A DNA stretch of 64,000 nucleotides from an alpha proteobacterium AAP38 (GCA_001296005.1 LJHR01000009.1:248001-312000); one strand, 5' to 3'. Shown: positions 19,013 through 27,997, numbered from the stretch's first letter. Numbers and translations are program-made. Notes: generated from the letters alone by a model not told the origin.

Positions 19013-21100
19013 ATGCGGTTGGATGGGCTGGCGCGGCGGACCGGTTTATCCTGGCTGGCTGCCGGTCTGCTGGCTGAAAGCGGGCGTTGGGTCCTGTGGT
19101 TCCCCGTTCTGATCGGGGTGGGGATCGGTTTCTATTTCGCCCTGGATCATGAACCGCCGGTATGGGCGGGTGCCGGGGCCTTGATCCTTGCCGTGATGGC
19201 CAGTGTCCTGGTTCAGGTCCGGCGACCGGATTGGGCGTTGGCGGCGTGGATTTTGTTGCTGGCGGTTCCATTGGGTTTCACGGTGGCGCAGTTGCGCACC
19301 TCCCTGGTGACGGCCCCGATGCTGCGGGAGGATATCGGCCCCGTCGGCGTCAGGGGGCGGGTGGTTCAGATCGACCGGCTGGAGAAGGGCATGCGGCTGT
19401 TCCTGACCGACGTGACGGTGCCGGGTCTGGCCGCCGCCGATACCCCCCGCATCTTGCGCATTTCCATGCGGAATACCGAAACCATGCCGGTGATCGGCGA
19501 GCGGGTGCGCCTGTTCGCGACCATCGGCCCCGCATCGGATGCGGTGGAGCCGGGGGCCTTTGATTTCCGCCGGCATCTTTACTTTCTAGGGGTCGGGGGG
19601 ACCGGTTTCGCGCTGGGCCGGGTGCGGCGGCTGGAGGGGCCGGTGGAGGAGGGCGTGCTGCTGGAACAGTGGCGCCATGTGATCGCCGACCGTGTGGCGG
19701 CACGTCTTCCCGATCAGGCGACGGCGGGCATGGTCACGGCCCTGCTGAACGGCCAGCCCACCGCGATACCGGAGCCGGATATGGAGGCGATGCGGCAGTC
19801 GGGCCTCCAACATCTTCTGTCCATCTCCGGCCTGCATATCGCGCTGGTGGCGGGACTGGTCTTCTTTCTGCTGCGCGGCGGCATGGCGCTCTGGCCCGCC
19901 TTGGCCTTGCGCCATCCCATCAAGAAATATGCGGCGGTGGCGGCGCTTGTCGCGTCCATCTTCTATATGCTGATGGTGGGATCGCCGGTACCGACGCAGC
20001 GGTCGGTGCTGATGACCGGCGTCATGCTGCTGGCGGTGCTGGTGGACCGAAACCCGTTCTCCCTGCGCGTCGTGGCCGTGGCGGCCTTGGTGGTTATGCT
20101 GATCCAGCCGGAAACCATCATCGGCCCCAGCTTTCAGATGTCGTTCGCCGCCGTCATCGCGCTGGTGGCGGCGTTCGAGGTGGCGACACCCTGGATAGCC
20201 GCACGCCGGAAGGAGGGGGGGCAGGGCTGGTTTGGCCAAAGCCTGACCTATGTCGGCAGTCTGTCGCTGACCTCCCTGGTGGCGGGTCTGGTCACCATCC
20301 CCTTCGGCCTGCATCATTTTCAGCAGATGTCGAATTATGGCCTGCTGGCCAACATGATCGCGGTGCCGGTCACCAGCTTCTGGGTCATGCCCTGGGGGCT
20401 GCTGGTCTATCTGCTGATGCCGCTGGGCCTGGAAGGCTGGGCCATCACCGCCATGGGCTGGGGGGCAGAGGCGATTTTGTGGACCGCGCATTGGGTCGCC
20501 GACATGCCGGGCGCGGCCCTGCATCTGCCGCTGCTGCCGGCAGCGGGGCTGGTGATTTTCACCCTCTCCTGTCTGTGGCTGTGCCTGTGGCAGGGGCGGA
20601 TCAGGCTGTTGGGTTTGGCCGGCATGCTGGCCGGCCTGATGTTTCTGCCCCTGACACCGCGGCCCGATCTGCGGATCAACGGGGATGGTAGGGTGGTGGG
20701 TGTCCGTCTGGCCGACGGTTCCCTGGTCGTCTCCACCCGGCGCTCCGGACGGTTTGACAGTGATGAATGGGCGCAAAGGGACGGATTGCCGGTTGAACCC
20801 CAAACCTGGCCCAAGAAGGGCAGCAAGGATGGCCGCCTGACCTGTGCCACGCCGGATGCCTGCCTTTACCGGCTGAATGGCCGGACGGTCGCCATCGCCC
20901 TGTCCCCGGCTTCTGTCGATATATTGTGCCAGCCTGGCATTGATGCCCTAGTTACGCGTCATCCGCTAAATGAATGCGCGGCCCCGATTGTGATCGGGCC
21001 GCAGACCCTGGCCGACAAGGGGGCGCACGCCCTCTATCTTGATGGCGATATCAGGGTGGATGCCGTCCGGGCCGGTGCTGCGGCGCGGCCCTGGAACTGA
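19013..21100 (+). CDS. comEC: ComEC/Rec2-family membrane protein
   Basis: The protein has about 695 residues and many membrane segments. Residues about 20-190 hold the N-terminal DUF4131-type OB region. The Competence domain follows, with the diagnostic HLLSISGLHIALVAG segment near residue 265. ComEC imports single-stranded DNA during transformation. The C-terminal 150 residues are soluble but show no HxHxDH motif of the beta-lactamase-like domain found in full-length ComEC. ATG 19013 follows an AGGG-containing leader; TTG 18983 is an upstream alternative. It is divergent from gltX. Confidence 0.88.
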   Translation: MRLDGLARRTGLSWLAAGLLAESGRWVLWFPVLIGVGIGFYFALDHEPPVWAGAGALILAVMASVLVQVRRPDWALAAWILLLAVPLGFTVAQLRTSLVTAPMLREDIGPVGVRGRVVQIDRLEKGMRLFLTDVTVPGLAAADTPRILRISMRNTETMPVIGERVRLFATIGPASDAVEPGAFDFRRHLYFLGVGGTGFALGRVRRLEGPVEEGVLLEQWRHVIADRVAARLPDQATAGMVTALLNGQPTAIPEPDMEAMRQSGLQHLLSISGLHIALVAGLVFFLLRGGMALWPALALRHPIKKYAAVAALVASIFYMLMVGSPVPTQRSVLMTGVMLLAVLVDRNPFSLRVVAVAALVVMLIQPETIIGPSFQMSFAAVIALVAAFEVATPWIAARRKEGGQGWFGQSLTYVGSLSLTSLVAGLVTIPFGLHHFQQMSNYGLLANMIAVPVTSFWVMPWGLLVYLLMPLGLEGWAITAMGWGAEAILWTAHWVADMPGAALHLPLLPAAGLVIFTLSCLWLCLWQGRIRLLGLAGMLAGLMFLPLTPRPDLRINGDGRVVGVRLADGSLVVSTRRSGRFDSDEWAQRDGLPVEPQTWPKKGSKDGRLTCATPDACLYRLNGRTVAIALSPASVDILCQPGIDALVTRHPLNECAAPIVIGPQTLADKGAHALYLDGDIRVDAVRAGAAARPWN

Positions 21101-21101
21101 C

Positions 21102-21131
21102 CAGGGCCTGTCACTGCGGCGACAGGCCCTG
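21102..21131. terminator. Bidirectional hairpin between comEC and the GST gene
   Basis: CAGGGCCTGTC (21102-21112) pairs perfectly with GACAGGCCCTG (21121-21131) over an 8-base loop. It sits between two convergent genes, starting two bases after the comEC stop and ending seven bases before the GST stop. The T-run is poor on both sides, so it may act as an mRNA end-stabilising hairpin or weak terminator. Confidence 0.65.
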
Positions 21132-21138
21132 ACCATGT

Positions 21139-21828
21139 TTACTTCTTGCCGTACAGGTTCTCGCGTTCCTTGTCGGAAAGCGGGGTGCCTGCCGGCTTCA
21201 CCTTGTCGGCCAGCAAGCCCAGGCCGCGCTGCACCGCCGGGCGGGCGGCGATGGCGTTGAACCAGCGCTGGACATGCGGGAACTCGTTCAGGTCGATATC
21301 GTATTTCGGGGCGTTGCGGACCCAGGGGAAGGTCGCCATATCGGCGATGCCGTATTCATCGCCGCCCAGATAGGCCGCCTCTTCCAGGCGGGTATTGGCC
21401 ACCTTCAACAGGCGCTTGGACTCGTTGCGATAGCGCTCGATGCCATAGGGCACCTTTTCGGGGGCGTAGAGGATGAAATGCCCGGCCTGCCCGAACATCG
21501 GGCCAACGCCGCCCATCTGCCACATCAGCCACTGAATATGGGTGTACCAGACAGCGGGATCCTTGGGCCGGAACTGCCCGGTCTTTTCCGCCAGATAGAT
21601 CAGGATGGCGCCGCTTTCAAACAGGCTCAGCGGCTTGCCCTCCGGCCCCTCGGGATCGACGATGGCGGGCATGCGGTTGTTGGGCGCGATCTTCAGGAAG
21701 TCGGGCTTGAACTGATCCCCAGCACCGATATTGACGGCATGCACCTCATAGGGCAGGCCCATTTCCTCAAGCGCGATGGAGACCTTGTAGCCGTTCGGGG
21801 TTGGCCAGGCATGAAGCTGGATGGTCAT
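21139..21828 (-). CDS. Glutathione S-transferase (YghU/YfcG-like)
   Basis: The product is about 229 residues. The thioredoxin-like N-terminal domain carries TPNGYKVSIALEEMGLPYE, then NNRMPAIVDPEG and LFESGAILIYLAEKTG, the glutathione-binding motifs. An all-helical C-terminal domain includes YGIADMATFPWV. The TPNGYK and AINIG-like start resembles the Nu-class YghU/YfcG enzymes, which reduce disulfides or peroxides with glutathione. An AAGGA Shine-Dalgarno precedes ATG 21828. The substrate cannot be inferred. Confidence 0.92.
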   Translation of the reverse strand: MTIQLHAWPTPNGYKVSIALEEMGLPYEVHAVNIGAGDQFKPDFLKIAPNNRMPAIVDPEGPEGKPLSLFESGAILIYLAEKTGQFRPKDPAVWYTHIQWLMWQMGGVGPMFGQAGHFILYAPEKVPYGIERYRNESKRLLKVANTRLEEAAYLGGDEYGIADMATFPWVRNAPKYDIDLNEFPHVQRWFNAIAARPAVQRGLGLLADKVKPAGTPLSDKERENLYGKK

Positions 21829-21924
21829 TGACGGTTCCTTGCAATGACGGGTTGGGTCAGATGGCGGCCACCCTACCGGCATTGGTCACAGCCCGAAAGT
21901 GAGGACGCGCACAGTCAGGCTGCA

Positions 21925-22830
21925 TCACCCGATGCGCATTTCGCGGGCCAGAAAATCGATCACCGCACGGATGCGTGGCGGCATGACCGGGCCCCCCTGG
22001 AACACGGCATGCACCACCTCGACCTCTCCCGTCGAATAATCCTCCAGCAGGGGCACCAGCCGCCCCGCCGCGATATCGGCGGCGACGTGGAACAGGCCGT
22101 GGCGGGCCAGCCCGTGCCCAGCCAAGGCCAGATGCCGCATACTTTCGCCATCGCCCAGGCGGATATTGCCCCGTACCGGCACCTCGATCCGGCTGCCATC
22201 GGGCATTCGGAAGGGCCAGGGACCGACGCTGCGCACGAATCCGAAAGCCATCAGATTGTGCTGGGCCAGATCGTCGGGCGTGCGCGGGGTGCCATAACGG
22301 GCCAGATAATCGGGAGAAGCCACGACCACCACCCGGCCCTCGCCCAGTTTGCGGGCCAACAGGTTGGCCCCTTTCAGCGGGCCGACGCGGATGGCGATAT
22401 CGGCCCGTTCCTGCATCAGGTCCACGACCATGTCGGTCAGGGTGATGTCCAACTGGATCTCTGGATAAAGCGCCGACAGTTTGGGCACCAGCGGCAGCAG
22501 ATACAGCATGCCCAGCGGCACCGAACTGTTGATGCGGACCGGTCCGCGCGGCGTGCTGCCGGCGGCCACTTCCTGCTCTGCCTCCGCCATGTCGGCCAGG
22601 ATGCGACGGCAGCGCTCATGAAACAGATCGCCTTCCGGCGTCAGGCGCAGTTGGCGTGTGGTGCGGTTGAGTAAACGCGCGCCCAGCCGCGCCTCCATGC
22701 GGGCCACCAGCTTGCTGACCGCTGATGGCGTCATGTTCAACGCCCGGGCCGCACCGGAGAAGTTGCCCGCCTCCACCACGCGGGCGAAAACCTCCATCTC
22801 GCCGGCCCGGTTGATCTCCAATCGCGACAT
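21925..22830 (-). CDS. LysR-family transcriptional regulator
   Basis: The protein is about 301 residues. The winged helix-turn-helix is at about residues 10-68 (FARVVEAGNFSGAARALNMTPSAVSKLVARME) and the periplasmic-binding-like effector domain at about 95-295. It is divergent from the MFS efflux gene, with 105 bases between the starts, so it probably controls that gene and itself. ATG 22830 fits the family N-terminus MSRLEINRAGEME; GTG 22845 upstream is in frame but lies within a palindrome. Confidence 0.93.
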   Translation of the reverse strand: MSRLEINRAGEMEVFARVVEAGNFSGAARALNMTPSAVSKLVARMEARLGARLLNRTTRQLRLTPEGDLFHERCRRILADMAEAEQEVAAGSTPRGPVRINSSVPLGMLYLLPLVPKLSALYPEIQLDITLTDMVVDLMQERADIAIRVGPLKGANLLARKLGEGRVVVVASPDYLARYGTPRTPDDLAQHNLMAFGFVRSVGPWPFRMPDGSRIEVPVRGNIRLGDGESMRHLALAGHGLARHGLFHVAADIAAGRLVPLLEDYSTGEVEVVHAVFQGGPVMPPRIRAVIDFLAREMRIG

Positions 22831-22846
22831 GTGATCTGAACTCACA
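22830..22846. promoter_or_regulatory. Candidate LysR operator palindrome
   Basis: TGTGA (22830-22834) and TCACA (22842-22846) form a perfect inverted repeat over seven bases, containing T-N11-A-type positions as in LysR boxes. It abuts the start codon of the LysR gene in the divergent region shared with the MFS gene. The half-sites resemble a CRP site, but the spacer is one base too long. Assignment is by position only. Confidence 0.4.
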
Positions 22847-22935
22847 AATCATATTCCGACAGGCAGTCTAGTTCACGGATGGGGACGCGTCCATCTTGGC
22901 GCCCATGTCATCCGCTTCATCCGGAACCTGAAATC

Positions 22936-24123
22936 ATGCCAATCGGATTATTTGCCCTGACGGCTGGTGCCTTTGGCATCGGCACGACGGAATTCGTCAT
23001 CATGGGCCTGCTGTTGCAGGTCTCTGCCGACCTTGGGATCGCTGTCTCCACGGCGGGCTTGCTCATTTCCGGCTATGCGCTGGGGGTGTTTGCCGGTGCG
23101 CCGCTTCTGACCCTTATGACGGGCCGGCTGCCACGCAAGGTGCTTCTGGTCGCATTGATGGTGGTGTTCACCATCGGTAATATCGCCTGCGCCATCGCGC
23201 CGGACTATACGTCGCTGATGGTGGCGCGGGTTATCACCTCGCTGGCCCATGGCACCTTCTTCGGTGTCGGCTCCATTGTGGCGACTGGAATGGTGGCGCC
23301 GGATCGCAAGGCGTCTGCCATCGCCATCATGTTCACGGGCCTGACCATGGCCACCTTGCTGGGCGTGCCGTTCGGGGCCTGGCTGGGCCTGCATTTCGGC
23401 TGGCGTTCCACCTTCTGGGCCGTGGCCCTGATCGGCATTGCCGCCACGCTGGTGCTGGCCGTTTTCGTGCCGGCGGACAAGACCACGCCGCAGCCCCTGT
23501 CCATCCGCAAGGAACTGACGGTGCTGACCAAGCCGCAGGTCTGGCTGGGGCTGGTGATGACGGCGTTGGGCTTTGCCGGCGTGTTTGCGGTCTTCACCTA
23601 TATCCAGCCGATCCTGACCCGCATCACCGGCTTTTCCGACGCAGCTGTGTCGCCCATCCTGCTGGTGTTCGGCGGTGGTCTGGCCATCGGCAACCTGCTG
23701 GGCGGCAAGCTGGCGGACAAGCGGCTGATGCCCACGCTGCTGGGCACGCTGATCGCACTGGCCCTGGTGGAAGGCGTGATGGGCTTTGTCATGCACGACA
23801 AGATCGCGGCCATCATCTTTGTCGGCCTGATGGGCATCGCCGCCTTCGCCACCGTCGCCCCCTTGCAGATGCGCGTGCTGGAAAAGGCGGAAGGGGCGGG
23901 GCAGGGGCTGGCCAGCAGCCTGAACATCGCGGCCTTCAATCTGGGCAATGCCCTGGGCGCCTGGGTTGGCGGGGTGACCATTGATCAGGGGCCGGGCCTG
24001 GGTGCCGTCACCTGGGTCGCCGCCCTGGTGACGCTCGCCGGCCTTGCCGTGGCGTTGGTCAGCCGTGCCCTGGACCGGGGGACGGTCACTGTCCGCCCTG
24101 TGGCCGCGACGCCGCTGCATTGA
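22936..24123 (+). CDS. MFS drug/sugar efflux permease (DHA1, AraJ-like)
   Basis: About 395 residues with 12 predicted membrane segments. The N-terminus FALTAGAFGIGTTEFVIMGLL and the MTGRLPRK loop are characteristic of the AraJ/YdhP/NepI-type DHA1 efflux proteins. The start at ATG 22936 matches these homologues; the frame continues 19 codons upstream without similarity. It is divergent from a LysR regulator, so it is probably inducible. The exported substrate is unknown. Confidence 0.93.
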   Translation: MPIGLFALTAGAFGIGTTEFVIMGLLLQVSADLGIAVSTAGLLISGYALGVFAGAPLLTLMTGRLPRKVLLVALMVVFTIGNIACAIAPDYTSLMVARVITSLAHGTFFGVGSIVATGMVAPDRKASAIAIMFTGLTMATLLGVPFGAWLGLHFGWRSTFWAVALIGIAATLVLAVFVPADKTTPQPLSIRKELTVLTKPQVWLGLVMTALGFAGVFAVFTYIQPILTRITGFSDAAVSPILLVFGGGLAIGNLLGGKLADKRLMPTLLGTLIALALVEGVMGFVMHDKIAAIIFVGLMGIAAFATVAPLQMRVLEKAEGAGQGLASSLNIAAFNLGNALGAWVGGVTIDQGPGLGAVTWVAALVTLAGLAVALVSRALDRGTVTVRPVAATPLH

Positions 24124-24206
24124 GGTGGGGTGGGGATGGCGGGACTGGACCGCCATCCCCGCTTGTGACTATACCCATGGCAGATTTCGCAACCATCTGC
24201 GGCGCC

Positions 24207-25142
24207 ATGCTGATTTATCGCCATACTACCGACCTTCCGGCAGCCATTCGCGGCTGCGCGGTCGCGCTTGGCAATTTCGACGGCGTGCATCAGGGCCATC
24301 GCGCCGTCATCGACGCGGCGAAGCAAGCAGCCCGCGCAAAGGGCGTTCCCGCCGCCGTCCTGACCTTTGAGCCGCATCCGCGCAGCCTGTTCCGCCCCGA
24401 CGATGCCCCCTTCCGCCTGACACCCTGGCGCATCAAGGCGCGGCTGGTGGAGGCGCTGGGCATCGATGCCCTGTTCGAGGTGCGGTTCGACGAGGCCTTT
24501 TCCCACCTGACCGCGGATGAGTTTGTACGCCAGATTCTGGTGGATGGGCTGGCCGCATCGCATGTCGTGGCAGGCTACGACTTCGTCTTTGGGCACAAGC
24601 GGGGCGGGGATATGGCCTTCCTGCGCGATGCCGGCGAACGGTTCGGCTTCACGGTGACGGAGGTCCGCCCCGTGGCTGGCCCTGATGCTACCGCCTATTC
24701 CTCAACCCGCGTGCGTCAGCATTTGCAGACAGGCGAGGTGGAGCAGGCAGCCGCCATCCTGGGCCATGACTGGGAGATCGAGGGGCGGGTGGAGCATGGC
24801 GACAAGCGGGGCCGCACCATCGGCTTTCCAACCGCCAATGTTGAACTGGGTACCTATCTGCGCCCGCGCCTGGGGGTTTATGCCATTATGGCAGGCGTGG
24901 ATGAGGGGTCGCGCACTGTCTGGCACAAGGGTGTTGCCAATATCGGTCGCCGTCCGACCGTGGGTGGGCTGACCGAACGGCTGGAGGCCCATCTGTTCGA
25001 TTTCGATGGCGACCTGTATGGCCGGCATCTGCGCGTGCGTCTGTGCCGCTTCATCCGCCCGGAAATGAAGTTCGACAGTTTCCAGGCGCTGAAGGACCAG
25101 ATCGTGGCCGACAGCGCCAAGGCTCGGGAACTTCTGGACTGA
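24207..25142 (+). CDS. ribF: Bifunctional riboflavin kinase / FAD synthetase
   Basis: About 311 residues. The N-terminal adenylyltransferase domain holds ALGNFDGVHQGHRAVI (nucleotide binding) and TFEPHPRS. YDFVFGHKRGGD and YSSTRVRQ follow. The C-terminal flavokinase domain includes DKRGRTIGFPTANVEL and GVANIGRRPTV. It makes FMN and FAD from riboflavin. Start candidates are ATG 24207 (best family match) and ATG 24177; neither has a strong Shine-Dalgarno. Confidence 0.96.
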   Translation: MLIYRHTTDLPAAIRGCAVALGNFDGVHQGHRAVIDAAKQAARAKGVPAAVLTFEPHPRSLFRPDDAPFRLTPWRIKARLVEALGIDALFEVRFDEAFSHLTADEFVRQILVDGLAASHVVAGYDFVFGHKRGGDMAFLRDAGERFGFTVTEVRPVAGPDATAYSSTRVRQHLQTGEVEQAAAILGHDWEIEGRVEHGDKRGRTIGFPTANVELGTYLRPRLGVYAIMAGVDEGSRTVWHKGVANIGRRPTVGGLTERLEAHLFDFDGDLYGRHLRVRLCRFIRPEMKFDSFQALKDQIVADSAKARELLD

Positions 25143-25148
25143 CCCCGC

Positions 25149-26891
25149 TTACCGGGTCGTTGTTCCCTCTGCCTTCACCGTCGTGACCATGCCGTTCTTC
25201 AGCTTGGCTTCGGCGGCGCGGCGCAGGCCGTCATCCTTTTCCGCCTGTATCGCGGCGCGGGACCATTGGAAGCGGGCTTCGTCACGCCGACCCACGGCCC
25301 AATAGGCATCGCCCAGATGGTCATTGATGGACGGGTCGCCGGGTTCCAGCTCCAGCGCCTTTTCCAGCAGTTCCACGGCCTTTTCGACCTTGCCCAGCTT
25401 GAACATGGCCCAGCCCAGGCTGTCGGTGAAGAAGCCGTCATGCGGGCGCTGGGCGACGGCTTTTTCGATCATGGATGTGCCCTGGTCCAGGTTCACGCCG
25501 CGGTCGATATAGGAATAGCCCAGATAGTTCAGCAGGCTGGGCTGGTCCGGCTGCAATGCCAGGGCCTTTTTCAGCGCTGCCTCCGCCCCCGCCCAGTCGC
25601 CCTTGGCGTCCAGGGTCATGGCGCGGGCGTAATGCAGCATCCAGTCGCGGGGCTTTTCCTCCTTCACCCGTGCCAGCGCCTGGTCATAGGCGGCCAGGGC
25701 CTGATCCTGGCGTTTGGCAAGGCGGTGCATGTCACCCAGCCGCAGCAGGGCATCGGTGCGCGTCGGACGCTCCGCCGCCATTTTCTGCAACAGGGCGGCG
25801 GCTTCATCATCCCGGTCCAACTGCCGCAGGACATCCACCTGCCGCATACGGGCCATCCACAGAATTCCCGCCCCGCCGGTCACGGCGCGGAATTCAGACA
25901 GCGCTGTTTCATCCCGGTCGCGGTTGGACAGGATGTCACCCACCAGAAGGCGGGCCATTGGCTGTTCGGGTGTCAGGTGAAGGGCCACGCGGTCATAAAG
26001 CAGCGCCATTTCCGCCGCCCCCTCCTGGTGCAGTGCGGAGGCCAGTTGGAACAGCGCCTCGCCCAGGCCGGCGGCGGCATTGCCGACCAGGGGTGCCGGT
26101 ATACCGCCCTTGTCCATGCGCGCCAGCACGTCTTCGACCACCATATTATCGGGATTGGCATCCAGATACTGGCGGTAAAGGCGCCGGGCCGCGTCGGTGG
26201 CACCGGATCGTTCCTGGAAATTCCCGATCAGCAGCACAAGGCGCAGCGGCATGCCCTGTTTGGCGGCGTCCGAGTAATACTGGAAGGCGGCATCACGATT
26301 GCCGCGCAGATCCTCGATCAGGGCCAGTTGCTGTATGCGGATGGACTTGAAGCCTTCATGGGCGGTCAGCGGGTCCAGAATTTTGATGGCGCGGTCGTAA
26401 TCCCCCTCTGCCACGGCAATCCAGCTGGACAGCAAGGGGCCGATATAGGGGGCCATGCCGTCCGCCGGCAGCTTGGCAATGCGGGCCGCGGCGTCCGCTG
26501 TGCGTCCGGCGCGCAGATCATCGGCCACCAGCAGGGCATGGGCCACGAAGCTGCCCCCCTGTTCCTGCACCGCCTGACGCCGTGCGAGCGTCAGCGCCTC
26601 CTGCTGGCGCCCCTCGCCCAGGGAAAGCAGAAAGGTCCGGCGCAGCAGGGCCGGGTTTTCCGGATCCTGTTTGAGGGCCGCACCCAGATTGGCGCTGGCC
26701 ACGTCCCAGGCACCGGCATTCTGGGCAATGCGACCGGTCAGATATTGGGAAATCGGACTGCTGCCGGTCTTCTGAGTTTTTGCTGCCGGTGAAGGGGGGG
26801 ATTGTTGGGCCGATGCGGCCCCTGCGAGGGCCAGGGCCAGCATCACTAGATTCATTGCCGCCACCGGCGACCGCAAGCCCAAAACACGCAC
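25149..26891 (-). CDS. Exported tetratricopeptide-repeat protein
   Basis: About 580 residues. A signal peptide is cleaved near AGAASAQQ, and TPR-like helix pairs fill the rest. The clearest repeats are in the last 250 residues (LLRLGDMHRLAKRQDQALAAYDQAL, LNYLGYSYIDRG, DSLGWAMFKLGK, NDHLGDAYWAVGR). This resembles large alphaproteobacterial TPR proteins of the periplasm. GTG 26891 is the best start because it gives a clean signal peptide after GGTGGA; ATG 26924 is possible. It is convergent with ribF and follows a VanZ-like gene on the same strand. Partner unknown. Confidence 0.85.
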   Translation of the reverse strand: MRVLGLRSPVAAMNLVMLALALAGAASAQQSPPSPAAKTQKTGSSPISQYLTGRIAQNAGAWDVASANLGAALKQDPENPALLRRTFLLSLGEGRQQEALTLARRQAVQEQGGSFVAHALLVADDLRAGRTADAAARIAKLPADGMAPYIGPLLSSWIAVAEGDYDRAIKILDPLTAHEGFKSIRIQQLALIEDLRGNRDAAFQYYSDAAKQGMPLRLVLLIGNFQERSGATDAARRLYRQYLDANPDNMVVEDVLARMDKGGIPAPLVGNAAAGLGEALFQLASALHQEGAAEMALLYDRVALHLTPEQPMARLLVGDILSNRDRDETALSEFRAVTGGAGILWMARMRQVDVLRQLDRDDEAAALLQKMAAERPTRTDALLRLGDMHRLAKRQDQALAAYDQALARVKEEKPRDWMLHYARAMTLDAKGDWAGAEAALKKALALQPDQPSLLNYLGYSYIDRGVNLDQGTSMIEKAVAQRPHDGFFTDSLGWAMFKLGKVEKAVELLEKALELEPGDPSINDHLGDAYWAVGRRDEARFQWSRAAIQAEKDDGLRRAAEAKLKNGMVTTVKAEGTTTR

Positions 26892-26943
26892 GGTTCCACC
26901 ATCCTTCCCACAGGGGGGCGGCATCGGCGGCGCGTCCCTGTCT

Positions 26944-27309
26944 TCAATCACCTTCACGGGATAACATATCCCGCGCCGTCGGCCAGCATCGCAAAAGGAT
27001 GAGTGCCAGCAAAAGTCCGGTTGCATCGGCGGCCAGATCGCCCCAGCTGCCCTGCCTTCCCGGCACCGAAGCCTGCAACCATTCGATCCCCGCCCCCAGA
27101 AGCAGGAGAAAGGCAAGGACCACCATCCGCGCATGCAAAGTGCGAACGGTCCAGAGGCCGATGAAGGCCAGGCCCGCGAAACAGAACATGTGCAGATACT
27201 TGTCCGCACCGCCCTCCGCCGGCGGGGCCAGTTGTGGTTGCACTGCCATCCAGGGCAGCAGCAGGATGGCAACGGCCAGGATGAGCCCGCCGGTGGAATG
27301 ACGGATCAC
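26944..27309 (-). CDS. VanZ-like family membrane protein
   Basis: This 121-residue protein has about four hydrophobic segments. The VanZ pattern is visible: DKYLHMFCFAGLAFIGL, GAGIEWLQA, and GSWGDLAADATGLLLAL near the end. The family is named for a teicoplanin-resistance protein, but most members have no known function. The start is GTG 27309. It lies 52 bases upstream of the TPR gene on the same strand, so they may be co-transcribed. Confidence 0.8.
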   Translation of the reverse strand: MIRHSTGGLILAVAILLLPWMAVQPQLAPPAEGGADKYLHMFCFAGLAFIGLWTVRTLHARMVVLAFLLLLGAGIEWLQASVPGRQGSWGDLAADATGLLLALILLRCWPTARDMLSREGD

Positions 27310-27436
27310 AGTGGGAGGATTCAGTATCTTGGAAAGCAGGATAGACTCCGATCATCCTGACGGCGTGTTCATTGTCCAGGGTATCGGAAATCCGCCATTT
27401 CCACGACAGAATGCGGAATGCATGCTACCTATGCAT

Positions 27437-27491
27437 AATTTGCGGGCTGGATGCGCAAATTCTTGACAGGTTGGTGCCTGATTTTTAACAA
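27437..27491 (+). promoter_or_regulatory. Promoter with adjoining inverted repeat upstream of a hypothetical gene
   Basis: TTGACA (27463-27468) is a perfect -35 box, with TAACAA (27486-27491) as a weak -10 after 17 bases. Directly upstream, AATTTGCG (27437-27444) and CGCAAATT (27454-27461) form a perfect 8-base inverted repeat that abuts the -35 box, the position of an operator. A further stem-loop (27514-27534) lies in the leader before the gene at 27557. Confidence 0.5.
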
Positions 27492-27556
27492 ATATCAGCG
27501 TAATAAAGGGCCTGCTGACGGTGAAGTCGTCAGCTGCTCGAACCCAGGGACCTTGC

Positions 27557-27886
27557 ATGTATCCCGCAGTGGCGACCGGAGCCCTCAATCCGGCAAACGG
27601 CATGGTGGCTGCCGCTCTGTCCACCCAGGCTTTCGAAACGACCGCGGCCCACACGCCGCCACCGGCCAACGATCCCGTGTTCGACGGGGTCGAGGTGCTG
27701 AGCGATCAGATCCTGACCGCTGTAGCGCGCAGCCGGGCGTTGGGTCATCGCGATACCCGCATCACCCTGACACGCCCCACCGAAACGGTGGAAGGGGTTC
27801 GCAACCGCCTGTTGATGGCGGGGCTGACGCCGGTCATCCGGGCATCCAGCGTGGGTGGCACGTCGGTCCTGACGGTCCGCTGCTGA
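27557..27886 (+). CDS. Hypothetical protein, 109 residues
   Basis: I do not recognise this protein. No signal peptide or membrane segment is clear. The N-terminal third is Ala/Pro/Thr-rich; the rest looks like a small alpha/beta domain (VEVLSDQILTAVARSRALG, ITLTRPTETVEGVRNRLLMAG). ATG 27557 has AGGGA seven bases upstream. A good promoter with an operator-like repeat precedes it, arguing for a real, regulated gene. GTG 27521 is an in-frame alternative. Confidence 0.6.
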   Translation: MYPAVATGALNPANGMVAAALSTQAFETTAAHTPPPANDPVFDGVEVLSDQILTAVARSRALGHRDTRITLTRPTETVEGVRNRLLMAGLTPVIRASSVGGTSVLTVRC

Positions 27887-27921
27887 TCAGCTACCCCGTC
27901 TGAACGGGCTTGCCAGGACAG

Positions 27922-27960
27922 GCGGAAATGTTCATGATCCGTACTCATGAACATTTCCGC
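27922..27960. repeat. Perfect 16-base inverted repeat upstream of mmcB
   Basis: GCGGAAATGTTCATGA (27922-27937) is exactly the reverse complement of TCATGAACATTTCCGC (27945-27960), with a 7-base loop. There is no T-run, so it is not a standard terminator. It overlaps an in-frame ATG (27947) of the mmcB frame. An operator or a cruciform/hairpin regulatory element is more likely. The half-site contains GTTC/GAAC but not the alphaproteobacterial LexA spacing GTTC-N7-GTTC. Confidence 0.7.
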
Positions 27961-27997
27961 GATCCTCCACCTTGTGCCCGTGTCTGAGGCGCCATCA

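Noticed and set aside
22830-22846. CRP/FNR-type site
   Set aside because: The TGTGA and TCACA halves are seven bases apart instead of six, and the position suits a LysR operator better.
25266-26792. Long plus-strand frame opposite the TPR gene
   Set aside because: It is a shadow of the minus-strand gene, with no ribosome site or domain.
27480-27556. tRNA-like hairpin with a 7-base loop and a TTCGAGC-like segment on the minus strand
   Set aside because: There is no acceptor stem, D-arm or correct spacing. It is a simple leader stem-loop.
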